Positions 36,454 through 46,637 of a stretch of 64,000 nt of DNA are shown here, piece after piece. Made by a program: the position numbers and the translations under genes. Position 1 is the first letter of the stretch, and every line of letters starts with the position of its first letter. Source of the stretch: Lycium barbarum (lineage: Eukaryota; Streptophyta; Magnoliopsida; Solanales; Solanaceae). Below the pieces are notes generated by a model. It ran no database searches and was not told where the DNA came from. It saw only the letters and a program-made list of their open reading frames with translations. The stretch is taken from the NCBI RefSeq assembly GCF_019175385.1, contig NC_083339.1:47478074-47542073 (forward strand), written 5' to 3'.

Positions 36454-37080
36454 TGTCACACCCCGCCCTCTCAGAGATTGTGCACGCCACGTATTGCACC
36501 ATATTAATAGAATATCAGAAGCGTCCCGTGAATTCTTGAAAGGTACAAGCCATGGGAAGTACGTAACAATGAAGTAGAGGATGAATTGTGATCTCGTAAG
36601 TCGTAACCGAGAAGGATAACCTTGGAACCTGGGGACATGACCCTTATCAAGTATAATTAATGATAAATATCATGTTTGAGAAGTTTTGGAAGGTTCTACG
36701 GTCAAGCGGATAGAAGAAAAGAAAGTTAATTGGACTTTCGAAGAAGTTGGTGAAATTTTGAAAGAAAATTTTGGTCCAATTAGATGAGGTGATTAAAGAG
36801 TCCAAAATGAAGTTCGTCGAGCCTAGTTTCCAATGCAACAAACCGTTCGTCTTAAAGACATCGGAGTAGGAAGTTATGAGCATTTTAAAACGAACTGCCA
36901 GAAGCCCGCGAATCTACACGGAAATTCTAGAAACCAATTAAAAGCCCAGTAATTTCGGCCCATTAAGCCAAACCCAATCCCCAGACATATAAATACCCTA
37001 CTAACTTACCATTTCACCCCCCAAAAAATCAGATTTACATCCATAAGCAAACCTTAGAGAGATTAGGGGTATTTTTGCAC

Positions 37081-37200
37081 AAAATATACTTCTCCATAAA
37101 ATCGATAAACTTCAAGGACCAGATCAGATAGAGGGGTTCCGCCTGCTCCTACGACGCCATGTTTTATGAGATTTATCGATTTTATGGAGAAGTATATTTT
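37081..37200. repeat. Perfect 29-bp inverted repeat
   Basis: Bases 37081-37109 are the exact reverse complement of 37172-37200, with a 62-base spacer. The arms read from AAAATATACTTCTCC to TCGATAAA. An RNA crossing this would form a long hairpin. Confidence 0.93.
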
Positions 37201-37427
37201 TTACGATTTTCTCTAAAAGAGCTTATTGTTTATGACTAAAAGTCTGTTAGTGGGCATTCCTTGATCCTTGTTAAATTCCATAAAATGTCACGCATAATCC
37301 TTATGCTTGTTTATTGATATCATAACTATTATTGATTGTCCTTTTGGCATTGATATGCATTCCAAAATTCATTCGGAGGTTTATGTCACTCCGAAAGGCT
37401 CATGTCTATTTCTTGAACTCTCCCTGC

Positions 37428-37430
<3 letters not shown>

Positions 37431-37467
<37 letters not shown>
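37431..37467. repeat. (TA)n microsatellite
   Basis: A run of about 18 TA units inside the LTR. Confidence 0.95.
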
Positions 37468-37473
<6 letters not shown>

Positions 37474-37731
37474 TCTATTTGCACTATTTTACTTATAGAG
37501 CCGCGCTATAGTCGGCCGGATACGACACGTAGATATGCAACCACTGATTAGTGGGTTATGCTTACCGAGTCTCGAAAAGGGTCGGGTACATTATGATGAT
37601 GATATGAAGTTTCCCCGAATGCAGGATGCCCCGGACGCGCGAGGATATGATGATGATGCTTCTTTATCGAGTCCCGAAAGGGCCGGGTATGATATTTCAC
37701 CGAGTCCCACAAGGGCCGGTACGTTATATAC

Positions 37732-37742
<11 letters not shown>

Positions 37743-37785
<43 letters not shown>
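37743..37785. repeat. (TA)n microsatellite
   Basis: A second run of about 21 TA units, preceded by interrupted TATACA units. It creates artificial Tyr/Ile-rich open frames. Confidence 0.95.
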
Positions 37786-37792
<7 letters not shown>

Positions 37793-38472
37793 CACTATAT
37801 TGCATATGAAAAATGGTTTTATCATGCATTTCATATTAACTGCTTTCAAATTATGTCCTTCGTTTTTCTTATCTTATCGTTATGTCTTGTTTCATAACCG
37901 TACTTCATCCTGCCTTACATACTTTGTACATATTTTTCGTACTAACTGTTCTATTTTGGGACCTGCAACTCGTGTTGTAGGTCAGGACGGGTTTATTGAA
38001 GATGCGCCGTGATAGGAGCATCGTCAGCAGGTCAGCAAGTGACATTCATCCGAACTTGCCAATTTTGGTATATGATTAAGACTGCATGGTTACTGTATAT
38101 GTTTCTGGATACGTCGGTGGACGGGTAGTCCTGACCTTTTATGAGGATGATGTTTTCTACTCTTAAAGGCTCGTAGACCCTGTGTAGTGTGTTGTTGTTG
38201 GTCGTGAGAATTATGTTTTGTTAAATGGGCCTACTGACGTATGATATTGTTTAGTGGCGGCCTCGTCGGCACGCGTACTGTGATTATGTGTATATGTCGA
38301 TGATGTTGTCTACTATTCGGTTTGGGTTTTTTTTTAATGCAGGTGCCGCTAAGGCTTTATGCTAAGTTATTCCAAGTCCATTATGATTTTGTTATCTAGT
38401 TCAGGTTAGCTCAGCCGGCATTCCATCCGTGAGGTCCGGTGCCCTGTCATGCTTCCCGGCGGGGGTGTGACA

Positions 38473-38700
38473 CTATCTAAACCGTAGTAATCAATTTGTT
38501 CGAGCGACACACCCCATGGTGTCCCTTACCTCTGTGGCCCACACAGGATTTTGACTGAGAGCCTGGTGCTCTGAAAATCTTGTTCTGGCTGAACTGACTT
38601 TTCTGATCATATCTGGACCTCGGGACTGGGGTACAAGCTGCAGATGGAGTAAGTCCTGTTGACCTTCTATAGAAAATTGTCTGCCTCCACCTCCCTGAGA
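38473..38700 (-). pseudogene. Probable gag C-terminal remnant
   Basis: The minus strand in one frame reads GGGGRQFFYRRSTGLTPS...FRAPGSQSKSCVGHRG...HHGVCRS. This composition (Gly/Arg/Ser/Gln-rich, followed by knuckle-like Cys/His) resembles the linker before the zinc knuckles in Tekay gag, but it is too short and decayed to be sure. Confidence 0.4.
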
Positions 38701-38939
38701 TCCTACATGATTTATGTCTCCAGCAGACTTAGCTCCTTTGCTAATTTCTCTGTTATTCTCTTCCTACAGCCTCTCATTCTTTTTTCTCAAGTATATCGTT
38801 ATTACTCAACTTTCAAATTCATTATACACCGCCCTTTCTCGGGTGATGTACACTTCATTCAACTTTTATTGTCACCTCAAGTCTCATCCGTTTCCAGCAA
38901 GTACTTTAGAATTGTACCCCTATAGGTAATCATCCTCAG

Positions 38940-39166
38940 TTGGACCTCGAATTTCTTGCTCGTCGCCTGTGCATTCAAAACATACGTAATTCGATAGGAA
39001 GAGAAGGTTACTTATTGCTGTGTCATAGCACAATCTAGAGTAGAAAGAAATGACACAATCCTAAATATCTTGGTAGTGAACCGTTTATACGCGTGGCTGA
39101 CACACACATATAAAGGAAACTGCACTGGACACAGCTTCATAGACTCCCTAGGACACTTGAACCTAG
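38940..39166 (-). other. Conserved leader downstream of the PBS
   Basis: On the minus strand it contains 'ctgtgtccagtgcag', 'agccacgcgtataaac' and 'atatttaggatt', parallel to the leaders of the elements at 13715, 54431 and 59625. The interval 38701-38939 between this and the gag remnant shows no recognisable feature. Confidence 0.55.
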
Positions 39167-39178
39167 GCTCTGATACCA
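39167..39178 (-). other. Primer-binding site, initiator-Met tRNA
   Basis: The reverse complement reads TGGTATCAGAGC, five bases from the LTR end at 39184. Confidence 0.92.
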
Positions 39179-39397
39179 AGCTTTGTCACACCTAGAACCT
39201 GGGCATGGATTTAACACGGCACCCGGTTCCTGACTACATGTGATCGAGTGAACCAACTGGCTGACTGAATTAACATATGGTATCATAACATACTGAATGC
39301 GAAAAATAAACTAACATATGCTGATATACTGAAAGTCTGAATTATACATGACAAAAGTGCAGAAACACTAATATAAGTCTGACGCTTAACTGTAACT

Positions 39398-40086
39398 AGG
39401 GGTGTTCGCTGTTTGGTTATAAACCGATCCAAAACGAAAATGAAAACCAAACCGATTAAATAAACTGATATTTACTTGGATTAGGGTTGGTTTGGTTTTG
39501 GTTTTACTAAGTAAACCGAAAAAAAAAACCGAACCGAACCGAAAATTTTTATACATGATTTTATAATTATATATATATACAATATATTAATTTTTTAAAT
39601 ACTTTTAAATAATTTATATACTTTTTAAATAAAATTTTATTTATCTCTAATAGGCTAATGAAATTTATACCTTAAGCCGATTTTAAAAACGAAATCCGTG
39701 AATTCAAACTCATTTATTCAAAGAAACAACTATATGAGATTTACCTAGATTTATTTCTTGTATTTATTATACACTTTATGCACTAAATTGAAATCATAAA
39801 TCCTAAGACATTTTATCCATAATGCAAGAAACTATAGCTACCATAATAAAAGGGTAACAACAGATTATAAGTTGAAAAAGGAGAGAAAATTCTCTCTGAA
39901 TTGTAGGAAAAAAACATGAAAGAGAGAAATACCGTTAATTTTCTTAAAACCCGAAAAACTGACCCAAATCAACTACAAGCAAACTGATGGATATGTATTG
40001 TATTTGGTTTGGTTTTAATAGTTTTAAAAACTGACTAGATTGGTTTGGTTTTGGTTTTAACTTAAAACCGATCCATGAACACCCCT
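39398..40086. mobile_element. Small non-autonomous DNA transposon (MITE-like), 689 bp
   Basis: The ends are inverted repeats (AGGGGTGTTC...GAACACCCCT). Subterminal inverted sequences carry repeated ACCAAACC/GGTTTGGTTTTGG and AACCGATCC. AACT flanks both sides (39394-39397 and 40087-40090), which fits a short TSD. The interior is AT-rich with no transposase. The superfamily is not resolved; such GGGGTGTTC-ended repeats are common in plants. Confidence 0.75.
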
Positions 40087-40504
40087 AACTATAGCCAACA
40101 TAGATTAACATTAAAAGCCTGCGACTCTGTCTAGCTGTTACTCTAGTCTATCAAGCCTCTAATGAAGTACTGAAAACACTGACTTTCTGTAAATACTGAA
40201 AGACTGTAAAGCAATAATAATGCCCCAAAAGAACTGGGGCTCACCACATAGCTGGTACGAGAATCCTAGCGCTCTGAATCGTCAACCGGTAAACCATTAC
40301 ATGCATCGTGAGGTGTAGGCCCCGGGCGAAAGAGACGTCAAACCATTTGAATTGCACTGGTATGTAAAGCAACTGAATGAAAGAACTATAAGTGGGGTGC
40401 TCAGGGAAAGGTAGCACAAATCAATAAACATATAATAAGTGTTGTAACTGAAACCGAAACTGAACATAAGTACTCCCTATTCTTAATGAGAAACCACCTG
40501 TTTA

Positions 40505-40680
40505 TCTAAGTAAATAAGATACGGCCTCAGGCCCAATATATAAGTGCACAAGGTACGGCCTCGGGCCCAAGTATACGTATACATAACTACAGCCTCAGGC
40601 CCAAAGATACATAAAGCATAAACTATGGCCTCAGGCCCAAAGATACATAAAGCATAAACTATGGCCTCAGGCCCAAATAC
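40505..40680. repeat. Tandem repeats with core GGCCTCAGGCCCAA
   Basis: Five units of 30-40 bp each carry 'cggcctcaggcccaa' or a variant; the last two are almost the same. The core contains the palindrome GGCCTNAGGCC. Confidence 0.85.
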
Positions 40681-41339
40681 AAGTGTTCAACATTCCGGAA
40701 TTTAGAATCAGGAACTGAGAATTATACTGTAATACATGATGCTGAACTATTTGCCAGCACTGAACTGAGACATGTATTTCTAAACTGATTATGGAGTATA
40801 AACATACTCAGTTCTCATGGCTGAGACTCACGGAATATCAAGGAGCTGAAAGTCATACTGTAATGCATAATACTGAACTACTGGTTGATGCTGGACTACA
40901 TAATACTAGACTACTGGATAGAACTAGATTGAGAGATGTATTCATGAACTGATTATGGAGTTTAAAGCATTAACTGTTCATAAGAAATATGAGCATTACT
41001 ATCTCGAGACATGAAATCATACTATCATGGCTTTGAGAGTAGTAGTAAAATAGTGATATGAGATACTGAACATGAATTCATACTGAGACATGAAAGCATA
41101 CCAAGGGTATAAACATGCTGAGTTTACAAACTGATTATGCCAACTAAAACTTTAACTAGTTTACAAACATGCTGAGTTTCTAGACTAAGACTGATGGGTA
41201 TAAACACTAGTCTAATTAGATTACATTCTAGGTTCAGAATATTTGGAATGAAAGTCATGAACAAACAACGAAAATAGGGAATAGAAGTTCTGCAACTATT
41301 CAAGCAGACTAAGCTAAACTATATTTCTGAGGCAGTTCT

Positions 41340-44248
41340 TGTCACGACCCAACCCCGTAGGCCGCGACTCGTGTCCGAGCAGGACACCTTACGTACCCAG
41401 TAACCCCAAACCAACATATAAATTAGATACATAAATATATAAAGCCAAACGGAGTCACAAGATATTGTACATAAGCAGATGTAGCGCACAGAAGCCGATA
41501 AGGCCATCACAGAATACGTATTTCCCAGAACATATACACAACCCACATATGTGTCTACAGACCTCTACGAACAGTAATAACAGAAACATAAGACGGGACA
41601 GGGCCCCGTCGTACCCCTGAATAGCGTACATATATACAATAGCCGAATACTATACCAAAATATAGGCTCCGGATAAAAGAGTGCTCCAAAATAGCAGAAC
41701 AAAGTCCTAAGCGGGCGGATCAGCAAACCTGTCATCTGTACCTGCGCGGCATGAAAACGCAGCCCCCGAAGAAAGGGGGTCAGTACGGAATATGTACTGA
41801 GTTTGTAAAGCATGAAGTACAGTAGACGAAATCATAACCGGAATAGAAAATACAAAAAATGAGTGCAAAGTCCAGGATATCAAAATGTATACTTACAAAA
41901 CGTAAATAATGCATGCAGAAACATATGCCAAATCCGGCCCCAATACGGGACTCGGTGAACAGAACGTGGCGCCACCCCGTCACTGGCGCCACAACACATC
42001 ATACTTCAGAGTAGGGAATAGCTCCGTAACATATCATAACATATCAGAACATAGGTGTACATGGCACATCATACTCCGGACCCATGTACATGTCATACCT
42101 GCCCCCTCACATCGAGGCACGGCGAACAATGCAGTAGAATACGCTTGATAACAAATCCTGTCCCGAGCTCAGTGAAGGAAGCATTGAGGCATCCACGAGT
42201 GGAGTAGTGAGAAACTTTTGCATCATAAAATATTTACAAAGACTCGACAGAATAATCCGAATGACAGGTCATTTAAGAAAGAAATCAGACGATAGTCATA
42301 GCACGTACCTTTCGGATGTCGCGGGGGATTATATCGAATTAAAGCTTTTGGGATTGTTTGAACATATCAAAATATAACATTTACAGAATCTTGATAGCAT
42401 AACTTAGATGGCAAATCATATAAAAGAGATTGAACGGTAATCATATCGTATGCCTTTCGGATGTCACGATGGTTTATATCAAAATAAGCTTTCTGAAATC
42501 GTTTTCATGTTTCAAAATGCATTATGGAAGTCAACGCAATAATTCAAACAAACTTCATATGGTAGTTAGGAGAGTAGCCAAGAGTTTCCTTTGAATTCTA
42601 CTTCAGAACAAGTCAAAGGGAACAAATCAGAAAAATCCGGGAGTAGTGGGCCCACCTCGGGTCAAACGAGGTGGCGGACACAAAGTATGTGTAATAAACT
42701 TTATGGAGTCTCTTATGAGGGTTTTAAGGTAATCGTATTTTATTTACACAAGTTCTAGGTATTTAAACAACTTTCCTAACCATTTGCAACATAATTAGTT
42801 CAATTCCACTGAATGGAAAAGGGGCAAATTTAGACGCGGATTCCGAAGAGTAAAGTAGTCCCCAAGGTCCAACTTCAAACCTAATACATCTAGGACATGC
42901 CAAGAGAAGGAAAGGGTGAGCTTTACATACCTTTTCCGCTTCTTACGCTCCTCCAATTGCAAGTCCCGAATGCCCCAAAATCTACAATTGGTCACAAATA
43001 CCAATCATTGATTATAAGCCTTTAAGAATTCAATTTTAACTCAACACTTGTCTACAAAAATTTGGGCAGCATCTCCCCTGTTTATATGCCTAGCCCAGAA
43101 TTACAATTCAGCAACCAACACATCAACAACAATACCAAATATATTAACATCATTTCCAACACCAACATATGCCGTAAAACAGCCCGCACATTATTTTCCA
43201 AATTTTCCAACCAACCAATTCGCGATATAATTATTTAATAATTTTATTTCCGTAAAGAAGTCGAAATTAATAGTAACAACATCCTCCGCATTCTACAAGT
43301 TAAATACATTTTTTTTTCATCCAAAATTTTCTTCAAACCCCATTCCACAATTTAACCATACCAACAAACGAATTTATCACACTATTTTCTTCGTTCTAAT
43401 CCGTTAAAACTCTAAATAAACTTGTTAACAATGAAAAGGAACCTTATTCATACCTTAAGTGCACATCCACCACGTCCACCCTCTTCTCTTTAGTTGATTT
43501 TTAGCTCAAATCGAAGGCAACGCTACGTAGAACACTTTTATCTTCATGGGCTTCGGGATTCGGGGCTCCGATTTTGGTCAAAAATTGATTTTCTCTCTAG
43601 GCTCTCCTCTCTCTTTTTCTCTAGAGTTTTCTAGGTTCTCTTGGTTTGAAAATGAGGGAGAGAAACCGAAAATTTTAGTTAAAAAGCATGGGTAATGGGC
43701 CTGACCCGAATTGGATTCGGGTTGGGCCGGATTTACTGTTCAACTCAACCCTCCTGCCTTACAACGTTCATATCTCCTTATCCCGATGTGACCTGTAGGC
43801 CCACGACCTACCGTTGGAAAGATAATTCAATTATCTACAACCTTTATTCCAAATTCCAAACTTATAATGCCGTTTTTTCCCCTCCAAGTTAGGTCATCCG
43901 GAAACGTTTTCTTAAATCGTCCTTTTGGAGGGCTTACACTCATTTTTGACTTATGGGTCCTTCTTAGGACTTGCTCAAATTCACATGTACTACCCATATA
44001 TATCTTCATATGTCTTTTATAAAGTCTCGATGTGTGGGCCCCACCTTAACTTACTGTAACGAGGGTTTTTCGTTAAATAACTTATGAACCAATTCACACC
44101 ATATTGTCTCCAAATGTCGTATGTGTATATATTCTTAGACTTAGATCACCCAATCTTCATCCTTAATCCTTGTTTGACTTAACTCCTTTTCGAGCTCGTA
44201 CTACGCCGTCTATGATTTTGTAGCGCAAAATTTTTCCGGGGTGTAACA
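41340..44248 (-). repeat. Solo LTR, 2909 bp, minus orientation
   Basis: It begins TGTCACGACCC, ends GGGGTGTAACA, and has GTTCT at both edges (41335-41339 and 44249-44253). It carries the LTR core (41740-41814) and a 'cccacctcgggtc..acgaggtgg' block shared with the LTRs at 19182 and 50777. No internal domain remains. Confidence 0.92.
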
Positions 44249-45160
44249 GTTCTTAACATTGTAAAAGAGACGTAGTGTAGGGAGATTATTAACATTCCCA
44301 AACGTAGAGTAATCGCTCCAATCTAACGAACTAAACTACTTCTCTGATGAAGAACAACAAAACCCTAGATTTGTATTGCTTGAGAAGGATTTACCTCGGA
44401 AATCCTATGTTTTGGGTTAAGAATCATGTTACTAATCCTGAATTAATTGTTATATTACTTGGGAATCATTAGAGCGATCTTACCTTGATATGGGAGGATG
44501 AGAAGAGGAGGAAAATGGCTGCTTAGGGCTTTAGAAAGTCTGATAAATGAAATTTAGTGTTAAAGTGTTGAATTTATAGCACGGGCCATTTTTGGACCCT
44601 CAGGCATACCGAGAGAGCTCCACAGCGAGGTGTGACCTCGCTATGGGCTGCGCTATGTGAGATCCCTCGACGTTTTGGACTTAGTCATTTTTCTTGAATT
44701 TTTTTAACTTTTGGACCCCTAACTTGCTGAGCGTGGTCTATGGTGAGCCATTGCCTCGCTTTGAGGCAAGCTCAGCGAACTCTCCTGTCCATTTCACACT
44801 TAGTCAAAATTTCACATTTTTCTGCTCGTCAACAAGGTTCAGTTAAATAGACATAATTCCTAGCATAGAGCTCCATTTGAGCTGGGAGACCTACTGTCGG
44901 AAAGCTATTTCAAAGATCTACAACATTCATGTTTTAAGTTTTCTCAAACTCTAAATGGAATATCAGGAAATAGAGCTAGAAGGTAGACATATTGAAAACT
45001 TAGTCGATTCTGTCGAATCTTAAGCACCTCACTATTCGTCTTGATTCCAAACCAACTATTTCCACCCAAAATCATCACTATGGGACTTCATATGGATAAA
45101 ATGTCACATTAACACTCATTTAACACATTTGCACCTATTCTTAATTTACAGAGTGTTACA

Positions 45161-45446
45161 TTGACGTGTGGTCAACTCGCAAGGCCTGCTGCTCTAAGTG
45201 TGTTTGTGACACTTATAACTTTGCTCTAATCTATGTTTGGCTTGATCTTTATGTGGATGAAAAAATATTTCCACATACTACAACTTTCATTAAGGGCACT
45301 TTCCTAAATTCCCAACTAATCAAAGGGTTATGGTTGCCCGAAGTAGGCCCCTTGGCTACTTTTGCAAAAATAAATAAACCTTCTAAATTTCATTTTTACT
45401 TTCTTAATATGAGTCATACCTTAGTCTGAGGACCTGAAGTGTTACA
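45161..45446 (-). repeat. Fragment of another minus-strand LTR start
   Basis: It ends ...GTGTTACA at 45446 and has the layout typical near LTR starts ('ctacaacttt' block). It lies directly beside the LTR end at 45160. Alternatively the previous LTR extends to 45446. Confidence 0.4.
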
Positions 45447-46214
45447 ACAAATAATATTGAGTAGATAGCTTGGGTAAGCACTTTTCGACATTAAGGACTT
45501 GGTAGTAGTTGTGTGAGGTTTAGAGAGATAGTTGTAAGATTTAATACTTTCATAATTGTTATGGACATATCGAGGCGTTACAATAGGAGATTCGATGGTT
45601 AAAGGGGTATTATACGAGGCTATAAGTTTTGCATTGAAAAGTTCGGGGTTGTATCAGATTTGCGTATCTGGTAAAGGTTCAGAAACTTGAAGATTACAAT
45701 CATAAGGTATAGTTCTTTGGTACTAAGTTGATCATTTGGATAGGCCTCAGCTTTTGGAGTCGAGGGTGATAGACAAGATTGATTATGCATAAGGAAACTG
45801 TTAGAATTGACTACCACAGATGTGTGATAGGACTATGATTGGTTTCGGAAAATTGGAGTAAGTTCAAATGACTATTGGAGGTATTCAGGGGTTGTGCGTT
45901 CATTCCGGGTCAGGATTGTTCGATTAGAGTTTGATGGACTATGTTTATATTTTCAAGAAGGACTTATGGGTTTCCTAGCGAATCACCTTCACGGATTCAA
46001 TGAGTTACAATTTAGATTTGAAAAATGACAAGTTTATCGAGCTTTTCCAGGGTTTACAAGTGTACTTGATAATATTTTACCGAGAGCAGCTACTCGGACA
46101 GATGTAATGGTTTACGTGGGCACTTGCTATTGATTTGATGAGGTACTATGGTTGAGAGAGTTCTTTAGAGTGATCACATGGTTTTCCTACGGACTTGGCT
46201 CGGTGAGGTATTCA
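45447..46214. other. Unassigned, probably retrotransposon interior
   Basis: No coding frame, repeat array or known motif is visible. The base composition resembles decayed element interior. The boundaries are set only by neighbouring LTR ends. Confidence 0.3.
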
Positions 46215-46637
46215 TGTTACACCTTGTAATTTTGTACGTAGATTTTGTCGCGAGTTAGTTGTTGTAGACTTGGAAGAGCGGGACAAACTTCGAGCTCATA
46301 TGGGATTAGAAATGTATATCTTCAGTATATAAGAGTTTAAGAACATGTTTTGTAGGTATTGGAAGTTTCAGGATCAAGCGAATCGAAGAAATTAAGTTTG
46401 TCGAAACTCGGGGAAAATTAGGCTCAATTCTGGATAGGATTTTGGCCCAAATTTCGGGAGGCATATCTCCTAGTATATAAATATTTATGGAATGCATAAC
46501 CTATCTAAATTCAAGTTCAGAGAGTCTTCTTTCCAATGCAAGTTATAGTTCGCAAATATGAGGAGTATGGGGCCATGTGCGACCCATACAAAAATTACGG
46601 TCCTTACATTGTGGGCGTAAAATTAAGGCGGTGTAAT
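46215..46637 (+). repeat. Fragment of a plus-strand LTR start
   Basis: It starts TGTTACACCTTG and follows the general order of the LARD LTR start ('gtttgtcgaaactc', 'tttggcccaaatttc', 'atatctcctagtat', 'tttccaatgcaa'). It is cut at 46637 by the next LTR. Confidence 0.55.

Larger units (their letters stand above)
29548..38472 (+). mobile_element. 5'-truncated non-autonomous LTR element, plus strand
   Basis: The internal domain starts abruptly at 29548, carries a relative of the small acidic ORF, then several kb of purine-rich non-coding DNA, a PPT and a 3' LTR (36454-38472). A solo LTR (32343-34560) is inserted in it. No gag-pol motif was found and no 5S-like segment was seen. The 5' LTR, PBS and leader are missing. 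Confidence 0.75.
36454..38472 (+). repeat. 3' LTR, 2019 bp
   Basis: It begins TGTCACACCCCG and ends GGTGTGACA. It contains a perfect 29-bp inverted repeat, two TA microsatellites, GAGTCCC..GGCCGGGTATG modules (37555-37725) and a diverged LTR core (37909-37982). Confidence 0.85.
38473..45160 (-). mobile_element. 5' end of a minus-strand gypsy element (LTR, PBS, leader, gag remnant)
   Basis: Read on the minus strand: 5' LTR (45160-39184), PBS (39178-39167), leader, then a short gag-like remnant that stops at 38473 against the LTR of the preceding element. Its LTR contains a small DNA transposon and a solo LTR. The leader resembles those of the LARD-like elements, while the remnant looks like gag. 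Confidence 0.75.
39184..45160 (-). repeat. 5' LTR, about 2.37 kb once two insertions are removed
   Basis: It starts TGTCACACC beside the PBS and probably ends ...GTGTTACA at 45160. Subtracting the DNA transposon (39398-40086) and the solo LTR (41340-44248) with their duplications leaves about 2370 bp, typical for these LTRs. It contains repeats of 'acggcctcaggcccaa'. Confidence 0.7.

Noticed and set aside
37535..38012. Open frames rich in Tyr and Ile
   Set aside because: They come from the TA microsatellites in the LTR.
45166..45429. 87-codon open frame as a host gene
   Set aside because: It lies in LTR-like sequence, has no recognisable domain and no homologous frame in related LTRs.
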